Assembly: GCA_007693585.1 (NCBI GenBank)
Contig: REDH01000090.1
Coordinates: 1-55,857 of the forward strand
DNA from: Deltaproteobacteria bacterium
GTDB lineage: Bacteria; Myxococcota_A; Bradymonadia; REDH01
Reading direction: 5' to 3'
DNA: 55,857 bases
Shown here: piece after piece, positions 46,256-54,473 of the stretch
How the letters are laid out: each line of letters starts with the position of its first letter
Numbering within the stretch: the stretch's first letter is position 1
Made by a program: the position numbers and the translations under genes
Notes under the pieces: generated by a model
The model's database searches: none
Told to the model about the DNA's origin: nothing
Seen by the model: only the letters and a program-made list of their open reading frames with translations

Positions 46256-46960
46256 ATGAGCAAGGTAGTCGAGAGTGCGGATGCGGCGATCGCCGATGTC
46301 TTCGATGGGATGACGCTGCTCAGTGGGGGGTTCGGCCTGTGCGGGAATCCCGAGAACCTGATTCGCGCGCTTCATCGGAAGGGGACGCGTGATCTGACGA
46401 TCATCTCGAACAATTGCGGCACCGACGAGTACGGTCTCGGGGTCCTGCTTCAGAACGGGCAGGTGCGCAAGATGGTGTCGAGCTATGTCGGGGAGAACAA
46501 GGTGTTCGAGCGCCAGTTCCTGGACGGGACGCTCGAGGTGGAGCTCAACCCGCAGGGGACGCTCGCCGAGCGCGTTCGGGCGGGGGGCGCGGGGATTCCG
46601 GCGTTCTTCACGCCGACCGGGTACGGGACGAAGGCCGCGGAGGGCAAGGAGACCCGGGAGATCGGGGGCCGGATGTGCGTGCTGGAGCACGCCCTGACCG
46701 GGGACTTTGCGTTCGTGAAGGCGTGGAAGGGGGATGCGATGGGCAACCTCGTGTTCCGGATGACCGCCCGGAACTTCAATCCGGAGATGGCGATGGCGGG
46801 ACGGGTCACCATCGTGGAGGTGGAGGAGCTGGTGGAGGTGGGCGAGCTCGACCCGGATCAGGTGCATCTTCCCGGGGTGTACGTGCAGCGGATCTTCCAG
46901 GGTCAGGATTACGAGAAGTGGATCGAGCGGCGCACGGTGCGCAGCCGGGAGGAGGGTTGA
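46256..46960 (+). CDS. scoA: 3-oxoacid CoA-transferase subunit A
   Basis: 234 aa. [20 protein letters not shown] is the glycine loop, with [36 protein letters not shown] and FTPTGYGT following. Exchanges CoA between acetoacetate/other acyl-CoA and succinate together with subunit B. AGGAG precedes ATG 46256. Confidence 0.93.
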   Translation: MSKVVESADAAIADVFDGMTLLSGGFGLCGNPENLIRALHRKGTRDLTIISNNCGTDEYGLGVLLQNGQVRKMVSSYVGENKVFERQFLDGTLEVELNPQGTLAERVRAGGAGIPAFFTPTGYGTKAAEGKETREIGGRMCVLEHALTGDFAFVKAWKGDAMGNLVFRMTARNFNPEMAMAGRVTIVEVEELVEVGELDPDQVHLPGVYVQRIFQGQDYEKWIERRTVRSREEG

Positions 46961-46962
46961 AC

Positions 46963-47622
46963 ATGGCACTGACACGCGACCAGCTGGCCCAGCGCGCCGC
47001 CCTGGAGCTCCGTGACGGCTTCACGGTGAACCTCGGCATCGGCATCCCGACCCTTGTGGCGAACTACATCCCGGATGGTGTGAAGGTGACGCTGCACTCG
47101 GAGAACGGACTCCTCGGGATGGGGCCGTTTCCGTTCGATGGCGAGGAGGATCCGGATCTCATCAATGCGGGCAAGCAGACCGTGACGGCGTTGCCCGGCG
47201 GGAGTTTCTTCTCGAGCGCCGAGTCCTTCGCGATGATCCGGGGAGGGCACATCGACCTGACGGTGCTCGGCGCGATGGAGGTGTCCGAGCGCGGGGATCT
47301 CGCGAACTGGATGATCCCGGGCAAGATGATCAAGGGCATGGGTGGGGCGATGGATCTCGTCGCGGGAGCGCGACGGGTGGTCGTGGTCATGACCCACGTC
47401 AGCCGAGACGGTGCGCCGAAGCTGCTTCGCGAGTGCGCGCTGCCTCTGACGGGGGTCGGCTGCGTGGACCTGGTCATCACCGACCTCGCCGTGTTCGAGG
47501 TGAGGGACGGTGCGCTGCACCTGATCGAGGTGGCTCCCGGGCACACCATGGAGGAGGTGCGCGAGCGCACCGAGGCCGGGTTCACGGTCGACGATGACCT
47601 GAGGGAGATCCGGCTGTCGTGA
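46963..47622 (+). CDS. scoB: 3-oxoacid CoA-transferase subunit B
   Basis: 219 aa. The catalytic Glu is in [28 protein letters not shown] and [20 protein letters not shown] are typical. Works with subunit A. Starts 2 nt after scoA and its stop overlaps the next gene. Confidence 0.93.
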   Translation: MALTRDQLAQRAALELRDGFTVNLGIGIPTLVANYIPDGVKVTLHSENGLLGMGPFPFDGEEDPDLINAGKQTVTALPGGSFFSSAESFAMIRGGHIDLTVLGAMEVSERGDLANWMIPGKMIKGMGGAMDLVAGARRVVVVMTHVSRDGAPKLLRECALPLTGVGCVDLVITDLAVFEVRDGALHLIEVAPGHTMEEVRERTEAGFTVDDDLREIRLS

Positions 47623-49643
47623 TGCAGCGCGGTGATCTGGTCGAGGTCGACGACGGCGGGACCTTCGTTCCGGTGCTGGTCCTCGGCGTCAGTGGTCGGC
47701 GGGTCATTCTGCAGGAGGCCTCCGGGCGACGCTGGCAGGCGGAGCGACCCGTCGTCTCCTGGTCGATTCTGGAGCGGGACGGAACGGAGGAGGCACTTGC
47801 GCTGATCGAGCGGCTCGTGCCGGAGGCCGAGGGTGCGGTTGGCGCCCTGTGGGAGGGGGTGTGCTGCTCGCCTGAGCCCGTGGGCCTTGGCGAGCTGGTG
47901 GTGGCCAGCGGCCTGCAGGCTCCCGATGCCCTTGCGCGCTACGTGCTCCATCGGGCCCTTCGGGACGACAGCCTGTACTTCCGGTCGTCCGGAGGGTGCT
48001 GGGAGCCCCGCGGGCGCGAGGAGGTCGAGGCCCAGCTTGCGGCCCGGGAGTCCCGCCTGCGCGAGGCGGAGCTTCACGCACGGCTGGTTGAGGGTCTTGT
48101 GGAGGCGATGGAACGGAACGGGCCATCGTGTCCGGACGACCTGGAGGCGTGCCTGGATGCGCTCGGTGCGATGCGCGAGGAGCTGATCGATCTGGCGGCC
48201 TACGGTCCCAACGGGCGTTCGGGAACCCGGGCCATGCGGTTGCTGGAGGAGGTGTCGGAGCGGTCAGGACAGTCGGTTCATCGTGATGCCGCGGGGGTGG
48301 AGGTGCTGCTTCGTCGGGCGGGTGTGCTGGGTCGTCACGAGTTGCTGTCGCTGCATCGGGAGGGAGTGCGGATCGGCTTTCCGGAGCAGGTCCTTCGGGT
48401 GTCCATGGAGCTTGCTTCGGGGGTGCTGCTCGAGCCTTCAGGCGGATGCGCCGGACGGGCGATCGAGGCGTTCACGGTGGATGGCGAGGAGACGCGGGAC
48501 TACGACGATGCCTTCTCGGTCGAGCGGCAGGACGACGGCTGGCGCGTGGGTGTCCACATCACGCATCCGCCCGCGGTTCTCCCGATGGACAGCCCGGTGA
48601 CGCGGGAGGCGTTCGCCCGAGGCGTGTCGCTCTACCTGCCCGATCGCTTCATCCCGATGTTTCCCCGGAGTCTGGGTGAGGATGCGCTTTCGCTGCGGGA
48701 GGGCACGACGCGGCCGGTGTTGTCCTGGTTTTCGCATGTCGACGGCTCAGGGGCCATGCGGACGCAGGGGCTTGCTCTCGGTTGGGTCCGGATTGTGGGG
48801 AACCTGACGTTTTCACGAGCGGCGCGGTTGATCGGTGAAGCGGGGGAGCCGGAGGGGGAGTCGCTTCGGGTGTTGTACGAGGCGGCGCGGTGTTCGCGGA
48901 TGCACCGTCTGGGGGAGGGCGCGGTGGAGCTGGGGTTGCCGGAGGTGCGGTTTCGGGTGCGGGAAGGGGTCGGGGTGGTGTGCGAGCGGTATGCGTCGGA
49001 TGACGTGGCGCGCTTGATGGTGTCTGAGTGGATGGTTCGATTCAACGCGGCCCTTGGGGACTTCGCCAGCGCTCGCGGACTCCCTGTCCTGTATCGGGGG
49101 CAGGAGCTGATGCTGCACGGCGTCGAGGAGGGTGGGGGGGAGGCGGGCCTGTGGCGTGGCCTGAAGCTTCTGCGGCACATGCGTCGGGCGGTGTCTTCGC
49201 TGGAGCCGGTGCGCCACGATGGTCTTGCGATCGAGCGCTATGCGCAGGGGACGAGCCCGCTTCGTCGGGCAACGGATCTGCTGGCGCATCACGTCGTGGG
49301 TGCGGAGCTTCGTGGGGAGGCCAGCCCGATCGACCGAGAGGGCCTCGTGGCGCTCAGGGCGCGCCTGGATGCGGTGATGGCGGGCGCCGAGACGGTCAGT
49401 AGGGAGGCGCATGCGTACTGGGGGCTGCAGTACCTCCAGTCGCGGCGTGGGGAGGTCATGGAGGCCCTGGCGGTGGATGTCGAGCCCGGTCGTCGGAGGC
49501 ATGTGCGGTCCTGTCTGGTGGAGACGCTGCAGCGTCTGCAGCTCCCGGCCCGGCACGCGTCGCGTCTGGGGGAGCGGATCCTTGTGCGCATCGGAGCGGT
49601 GGACGTTGCCCGCGGGCGGATCGAGGTTCAGGTGGTCTCCTGA
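47622..49643 (+). CDS. RNase II/R-type exoribonuclease (RNB domain)
   Basis: 673 aa. The RNB catalytic Asp cluster is intact (TVDGEETRDYDDAFSVE) and the Arg-rich block GTSPLRRATDLLAHH is at the expected place, so it should degrade RNA 3' to 5'. The N-terminal 250 residues are not recognisable cold-shock domains but a divergent region (RGDLVEVDDGGTFVPVLVLG, VEAQLAARESRLREAELHAR). ATG 47622 overlaps the scoB stop; GTG 47619 is possible. Confidence 0.87.
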   Translation: MQRGDLVEVDDGGTFVPVLVLGVSGRRVILQEASGRRWQAERPVVSWSILERDGTEEALALIERLVPEAEGAVGALWEGVCCSPEPVGLGELVVASGLQAPDALARYVLHRALRDDSLYFRSSGGCWEPRGREEVEAQLAARESRLREAELHARLVEGLVEAMERNGPSCPDDLEACLDALGAMREELIDLAAYGPNGRSGTRAMRLLEEVSERSGQSVHRDAAGVEVLLRRAGVLGRHELLSLHREGVRIGFPEQVLRVSMELASGVLLEPSGGCAGRAIEAFTVDGEETRDYDDAFSVERQDDGWRVGVHITHPPAVLPMDSPVTREAFARGVSLYLPDRFIPMFPRSLGEDALSLREGTTRPVLSWFSHVDGSGAMRTQGLALGWVRIVGNLTFSRAARLIGEAGEPEGESLRVLYEAARCSRMHRLGEGAVELGLPEVRFRVREGVGVVCERYASDDVARLMVSEWMVRFNAALGDFASARGLPVLYRGQELMLHGVEEGGGEAGLWRGLKLLRHMRRAVSSLEPVRHDGLAIERYAQGTSPLRRATDLLAHHVVGAELRGEASPIDREGLVALRARLDAVMAGAETVSREAHAYWGLQYLQSRRGEVMEALAVDVEPGRRRHVRSCLVETLQRLQLPARHASRLGERILVRIGAVDVARGRIEVQVVS

Positions 49644-49732
49644 CGGGGGGGGCCGGTTGACAGCCACGCGGTGGCGTCTTTGGAACGGGCCGCGGCCCGA
49701 ATCGGGGCCATGAGTCAAGGAGGAGAGAGACG

Positions 49733-50767
49733 ATGACGGATCGGCGATGGACAGTGGCGGTGGTTGGTGCGACGGGTGCCGTTGGGCGAGAGATGCTTCG
49801 GATGCTGGAGGAGCGTTCCTTTCCGGTGTCGCGCGTTCGGGCGCTGGCCAGCCCGCGCTCGGTGGGCCGCCGGCTTCCCTTCGCGGGGGGCGAGGTGGAG
49901 GTGGAGGTGTTGTCGGAGGCGGCGTTCGAGGGGGTGGACATCGCGCTCTTCTCGGCGGGCGGCGCGCGCAGTCTCGAGTTTGCGCGGTCTGCGGTTCAGG
50001 CGGGCGCGGTGGTGATCGACAACTCGAGTGCGTGGCGGATGGATCCGGAGGTGCCACTGGTGGTGCCGGAGGTGAACGAGGACGCGCTCGATGCGCACCG
50101 CGGCATCATCGCGAACCCCAACTGTTCGACGATCCAGATGGTGCTGCCGTTGAAGGCGCTGGGCGATGCCTTCGGTCTTCGTCGGGTGATCGTGTCGACG
50201 TACCAGAGCGCTTCGGGGGCGGGTCAGGGGGGGATCGACGAGCTCTTCGCGGGGGTGGAGGCGCACCGGTCGGGGGAGGCGCTTCCGTCCGAGGTGTTTG
50301 CTCGGCCGCTGGCGTTCGACTGCCTTCCGCAGATCGGTGACTTCCTCGACACGGGATACACGAGCGAGGAGCAGAAGATGCTGGAGGAGACCCGGAAGAT
50401 TCTGTCGATGCCCGAGCTGCCGAGTTCGGCGACGTGCGTGCGGGTCCCGGTGGCGCGCGGCCATCTGGAGTCGGTCACGGTGGACCTCGAGCGTCGGGCT
50501 ACCGCGGCGGAGGCGCGGGAGGTGCTGTCGTCGTTTCCGGGGATCGTGGTCATGGACCGGCCCGGGGAGATGGTGTACCCGGTGGCCCGGGATTGCGTCG
50601 GGCGCACGGAGACGTTCGTCGGGCGAATTCGGGAAGACAATGCCCTGCCCGGGACGTTGCACTTCTGGGTCGTCAGCGACAACCTGCTGAAGGGGGCTGC
50701 GTGGAACGCGGTGCAGATCGCGGAGAGTCTCGTGGCCCGGGATCGGGTGAGCGTACCGAGAGGATGA
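49733..50767 (+). CDS. asd: Aspartate-semialdehyde dehydrogenase
   Basis: 344 aa. NADP fold GATGAVGREML, catalytic Cys in NPNCSTIQMVLP, STYQSASGAGQGGIDEL and a His-containing C-terminal block (PVARGHLESVTVD). Makes aspartate semialdehyde for lysine, diaminopimelate, threonine and methionine. AAGGAGG precedes ATG 49733. Confidence 0.95.
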   Translation: MTDRRWTVAVVGATGAVGREMLRMLEERSFPVSRVRALASPRSVGRRLPFAGGEVEVEVLSEAAFEGVDIALFSAGGARSLEFARSAVQAGAVVIDNSSAWRMDPEVPLVVPEVNEDALDAHRGIIANPNCSTIQMVLPLKALGDAFGLRRVIVSTYQSASGAGQGGIDELFAGVEAHRSGEALPSEVFARPLAFDCLPQIGDFLDTGYTSEEQKMLEETRKILSMPELPSSATCVRVPVARGHLESVTVDLERRATAAEAREVLSSFPGIVVMDRPGEMVYPVARDCVGRTETFVGRIREDNALPGTLHFWVVSDNLLKGAAWNAVQIAESLVARDRVSVPRG

Positions 50768-50774
50768 TACTTCG

Positions 50775-51797
50775 ATGATGCGAATCTCCTGCCTCCTGTC
50801 CGTCCGGGCGTCGTTCAGCTGTGCCGTGGTGGCCAGTCTGCTGGTCAGCGGTGTGGCGCTTGCGGACACCTCGCCGGCGATTGATCGTGACGGGACGGGT
50901 CTGACGATCGACGGCATGACCCTCGAGGCCACGAACGTGGATCGTTCGACCCGCACGTACACGGCCAACATCCGGGATTGCCGGCGAATGCTCGCGGACA
51001 ATCCGCGGCTCGAGTTTCGCTGGCAGCTTCGAAACAGTCCGTTGGCGGGTTCCGAGTACGCGATCAAGTATCGTCGTGGGTCGCAGGTCTGCGAGCTGAA
51101 CAACGTGACGGACGACGCGGACTCCGAGTGCGAGGTTCCTGTGGCCAGCGAGTCCCTGGACGGCAGTACGGTGTCGTGGACGATCCGGGCGCGCGACCTT
51201 CTGGACGTGGATGGGCCGGAGGCGTGCACCGCAGATGCGCGGACCGCGGATGTCTATTTCGTGTTCAGCCGTCAGACGGGTTCGACCACGGCGGAGGCGT
51301 TCGACTCGGATCGGATACGGCTTCGCCTGGCGACTTCCCGCCCGGATCCGCCGCAGGCGGTTGACGTTCGGCCCGGGGAGAATTCGCTTCGCATCGAGTG
51401 GGAGGAGCCGTCGAATGCGGACGGGCTCGAGGGCTACGTGATCTACTGGGACACTTCGCCCTTCGACATCTCGGGGGAGCCGGAGGAGCTGGAGGGCACC
51501 CGCCGTCGGACCGTGGGCACGGTGACGAGTGCGACGGTGACCGAGGGGGTATCGCTGGGCAACACCTACTGGGTGGCCGTGACGAGCCGGAGCCGCAATC
51601 TCAACGAGAGCTTCTTCTCGTCCCAGGTGGAGGCGACGACGGTGCCGGTGCAGGATTTCTGGCAGTTGTATCGAGAATCGGGCGGTGTCGAGGAGGGGGG
51701 GTACTGCTCGGTGGCGCCGGCGGCGACGTGGATCCCTGCGTGGCTGTTGCTCCTGGTGGGTCTGGTCCTGGCTCGTCGCCGAACGGAGGTCGCATGA
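50775..51797 (+). CDS. Secreted fibronectin-III protein with MYXO-CTERM-like C-terminal sorting signal
   Basis: 340 aa. Signal peptide (FSCAVVASLLVSGVALAD), a Cys-containing beta region (RDCRRM, QVCELNNV, CEVPVASE, EACTAD), then a fibronectin type III-like domain at about 200-295 (PPQAVDVRPGENSLRIEWEE, LEGYVIYWDTSP, YWVAVTSRSRN). The C-terminus is GYCSVAPAATW, a hydrophobic helix (IPAWLLLLVGLVLA) and RRRTEVA: a Cys followed by a membrane segment and Arg cluster, as in MYXO-CTERM. It probably becomes surface-anchored after processing. The next gene is a barrel; the pair matches my recollection of MXAN_2561/2562. Confidence 0.75.
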   Translation: MMRISCLLSVRASFSCAVVASLLVSGVALADTSPAIDRDGTGLTIDGMTLEATNVDRSTRTYTANIRDCRRMLADNPRLEFRWQLRNSPLAGSEYAIKYRRGSQVCELNNVTDDADSECEVPVASESLDGSTVSWTIRARDLLDVDGPEACTADARTADVYFVFSRQTGSTTAEAFDSDRIRLRLATSRPDPPQAVDVRPGENSLRIEWEEPSNADGLEGYVIYWDTSPFDISGEPEELEGTRRRTVGTVTSATVTEGVSLGNTYWVAVTSRSRNLNESFFSSQVEATTVPVQDFWQLYRESGGVEEGGYCSVAPAATWIPAWLLLLVGLVLARRRTEVA

Positions 51798-52528
51798 ACG
51801 GCTATCGCGTGGCGCTGCTTCTCGTCGCGTCCGTGCTGCTCGTCCCGGTTGTGCCGGGCGCGGCCCTTGCGCAGCAGGATCGGTTCTCGTCTCCGATCAA
51901 CTCGGCGTTCGAGCTGAAGCTCGGCCGGTATGTGCCGTCGATCGACGCCGAGTTCGAGTCTCCAGGCCCGTTCGAGACCACATTCGGGTCGCCCGGGCTG
52001 TACATCGAGGGGGAGTACAACCGTCAGTTCTACCGTGGATTCGGGTCCCTCGCAGTCGGCATGAACGTGGGGTATCTCGGCACCAGTGCGGGGTCGCTGA
52101 CCGAGGACGGTGAGCGCGCGGCGGACCGGACGCGCTTCACGATGCTCCCCCTCCGCCTCGGTGTGGTGTACCGCTTCGATGTCCTGCAGAACCAGTTCAA
52201 CGTTCCCCTCGTGCCGAGCTTCAAGCTGGGGCTCGACTACGCCTTCTGGTGGGTGGGGGACGGGGATGGCACGGCGAGCAGCGATGAGGACGGAGGCGTT
52301 CGGCGCGGGCGCGGCGGGACGGCCGGGTACCATGCTTCGATCGGCCTGCATCTGTGGCTGAACTGGTTCGCACCGGGCATGGCGAGGACATTCGACGTCA
52401 ACACCGGCGTCAACAACTCCTACCTTTTCGTGGAGTACCTCGTGAGCCGCCTCGACGACTTCGGGAGCAGCAGCTCCTGGGACCTGGGGGACAACGCCCT
52501 GCTCTTCGGCATCTCCTTCGAATTCTGA
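51794..52528 (+). CDS. Outer-membrane beta-barrel protein (MXAN_2562-like)
   Basis: 244 aa. Signal peptide (VALLLVASVLLVPVVPGAALAQ), then barrel strands with Gly/aromatic girdles (GLYIEGEYNRQFYRGFGSLA, VGMNVGYLGT, LPLRLGVVYRFDVL, FKLGLDYAFWWVGDGDG, SIGLHLWLNWFAP, ALLFGISFEF) ending in a terminal Phe. Overlaps the preceding gene by 4 nt, so the two are produced together. Confidence 0.8.
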   Translation: MNGYRVALLLVASVLLVPVVPGAALAQQDRFSSPINSAFELKLGRYVPSIDAEFESPGPFETTFGSPGLYIEGEYNRQFYRGFGSLAVGMNVGYLGTSAGSLTEDGERAADRTRFTMLPLRLGVVYRFDVLQNQFNVPLVPSFKLGLDYAFWWVGDGDGTASSDEDGGVRRGRGGTAGYHASIGLHLWLNWFAPGMARTFDVNTGVNNSYLFVEYLVSRLDDFGSSSSWDLGDNALLFGISFEF

Positions 52529-52529
52529 G

Positions 52530-53333
52530 ATGCGGTGGCGTCTCCGCGTGGCGTATGACGGGCGACCGTTTCACGGCTGGCAGGATCAGCCCGAGGTCCC
52601 GACGGTTCAGGGCACCTTGCGCGCAGCGTTGCGTCGCATGAACGCGGGTTCGGACGGCCGGCTCATCGGGACGAGCCGTACGGACGCTGGCGTTCATGCC
52701 CTCGGGCAGATGGCGGTGTTCGATGCGGCGATCGACCGCCCGGCAAAGGCTTGGTTTCACGGGCTCAATCAGGCGCTTCCGGATGAGATCTCCGTTCGGG
52801 AAGTGGTCCGGGTGGCCGATGATTTCCATCCGCGGAGACACACGTCCGGCAAGACGTACCACTATCATCTCTGGACGCACCCATGGCGCAATCCGCTGGT
52901 GTTGGGTCGTTGCGCCCCGGTTCGGGTCGAGCTTGACACCCTCGCGATGCGGGAGGCGGCGGGGGTCCTGATCGGGGAGCACGATTTCTCCGCGTTTCGG
53001 GCGGCCGGTTGCGATGCGCTGTCTCCAGTGAAGACCATCGATGGCATCGAGCTGGCCTGGCGCGAGGACGGCCGTCTTCGAATCGAGGTCCGTGGCTCCG
53101 GCTTTCTCAAGTACATGGTCCGGATTCTGGTCGGCACGCTGGTGGAGGTGGGGCGAGGACGTCTGAGTGCGGCCGACGTTTCCGCGATTCTGGGGGGGAG
53201 GGATCGCCGGAGGGCCGGACCGACGATGCCGCCCGAAGGTCTCGTGCTGGTCGAGGTCCATCTGCCGACGGTGGGCGAGTTGGTGACGGCGGAGCGGTGG
53301 CCGGTCGAGGCGAGCGGAAGGCTCCTGCCCTGA
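52530..53333 (+). CDS. truA: tRNA pseudouridine(38-40) synthase
   Basis: 267 aa. Starts WRLRVAYDGRPFHGWQDQPE, catalytic Asp in GTSRTDAGVHALGQMAV, FHPRRHTSGKTYHYHLW and GSGFLKYMVRILVGTLVEVG. Isomerises uridines 38-40 in tRNA anticodon stem-loops. Confidence 0.95.
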   Translation: MRWRLRVAYDGRPFHGWQDQPEVPTVQGTLRAALRRMNAGSDGRLIGTSRTDAGVHALGQMAVFDAAIDRPAKAWFHGLNQALPDEISVREVVRVADDFHPRRHTSGKTYHYHLWTHPWRNPLVLGRCAPVRVELDTLAMREAAGVLIGEHDFSAFRAAGCDALSPVKTIDGIELAWREDGRLRIEVRGSGFLKYMVRILVGTLVEVGRGRLSAADVSAILGGRDRRRAGPTMPPEGLVLVEVHLPTVGELVTAERWPVEASGRLLP

Positions 53334-53350
53334 AGCCGGGTCGTGTTCGC

Positions 53351-53378
53351 TTGTGTCGTTCGTGTGAATCACTATAGC
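53351..53378 (+). promoter_or_regulatory. Candidate promoter upstream of pssA
   Basis: TTGTGT at 53351-53356, 16 nt, then TATAGC at 53373-53378. About 6 nt beyond it, at 53384-53400, is CAATGC-TCAAG-GCATTG, a perfect 6-bp hairpin near the predicted start of the transcript. Confidence 0.4.
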
Positions 53379-53448
53379 CCCTGCAATGCTCAAGGCATTG
53401 GTCCGCGACGTGGTGTAACCGGACCGACGGCGCCCTTCGTCGAGCTCC

Positions 53449-54309
53449 ATGCGAATTCCCGAACGACGATACATCCTCCCGAACCTCTTTACCCTTGGTG
53501 CCACGTTCTGTGGGTTCACGGTGATCTGGATGAGCCACCAGGCAGCGACGGCCAGGGAGTTCTACCTGGCGGCGACCCTGCTGCCTCTCGCCGTGCTGCT
53601 GGACGGTTTCGATGGGCGAGTGGCACGGATGGTGGGAGGGGAGAGTCGCTTCGGCGTGCAGATGGACAGCCTGAGCGACTTTCTGGCGTTCGGTGTGGCG
53701 CCGGCGGTCCTCGTCTACTGCTGGGCGCTCCATGCGCTGGGGTTCGCGGGCCTTCTCCTCGCGTTCCTCTTCGCCGCCGGCGCCATGATTCGTCTGGCGC
53801 GATTCAACGTCCAGGCGGAGGAGGACGGAGGGTCGTCGGCCTATTTCACGGGCCTGCCTGCGCCCATGGCGGGTGTGTCCCTCGGGGGTCTGGTGGCGCT
53901 TGATACCGGGCTCCTTGGACGGGAGGCGGTGTCGCCGGAGGCCCTGCTGCCGATCAGCCTGTTCGTGGTGATCATGGCCTTCCTGATGGTGAGCGAGGTC
54001 CCGTTTCGCACCTACAAGGACCTCCGGCTCACTGCGGGGGTACGCCTCGTCCTTGCCACAGTGGTGACGGCCGTGGTGCTGATCGCGGCGGTGGCCGACT
54101 TCATGTTCGCGCTTAGTCTCGCGCTCTTCCTCTATGTTCTCGGTGGGGTGTATCGCTCTCTGCGGCTGCGACGCAAAAGGATACGCCTTGCTCGGCGGGC
54201 GGGGCCCGTCGACGATGATGACGAGCACGAGCTGGAGGAGGACCTCGCCCGTCTCTTCGACGTCGAGGTCGATCCGGAGCCCGAGCAGGGCAGGATCGAG
54301 ACGCCCTGA
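53449..54309 (+). CDS. pssA: CDP-diacylglycerol-serine O-phosphatidyltransferase
   Basis: 286 aa. CDP-alcohol phosphotransferase motif is complete: DGFDGRVARMVGGESRFGVQ, MDSLSD. N-terminal ILPNLFTLGATFCGFTVIWM and six to eight membrane segments. Makes phosphatidylserine for phosphatidylethanolamine. The C-terminal 40 residues are acidic and cytoplasmic. Start 53449 fits the conserved PNLFT block. Confidence 0.93.
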   Translation: MRIPERRYILPNLFTLGATFCGFTVIWMSHQAATAREFYLAATLLPLAVLLDGFDGRVARMVGGESRFGVQMDSLSDFLAFGVAPAVLVYCWALHALGFAGLLLAFLFAAGAMIRLARFNVQAEEDGGSSAYFTGLPAPMAGVSLGGLVALDTGLLGREAVSPEALLPISLFVVIMAFLMVSEVPFRTYKDLRLTAGVRLVLATVVTAVVLIAAVADFMFALSLALFLYVLGGVYRSLRLRRKRIRLARRAGPVDDDDEHELEEDLARLFDVEVDPEPEQGRIETP

Positions 54310-54337
54310 CGCATCGGCGCCCTCCCGTGTCACCGCC

Positions 54338-54366
54338 TTGACACGACCTTGCGCTTTCTCTAATCC
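54338..54366 (+). promoter_or_regulatory. Candidate promoter of the terminal lipoprotein gene
   Basis: TTGACA at 54338-54343, 17 nt, then TAATCC at 54361-54366. The flanking CTTGACACG matches that at the atp promoter. AAAGGAG lies further down at 54459-54465, 8 nt before ATG 54474. Confidence 0.5.
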
Positions 54367-54473
54367 ACGGGCGGCCTGGCCCGATTCCGAGCAACCGACC
54401 GGTGCGGGTCGAACCCCCCCGGGCGCCGAAGCTGGCCGGTCGGTCTCGTTCATCCTCCAAAGGAGTACTGCTC

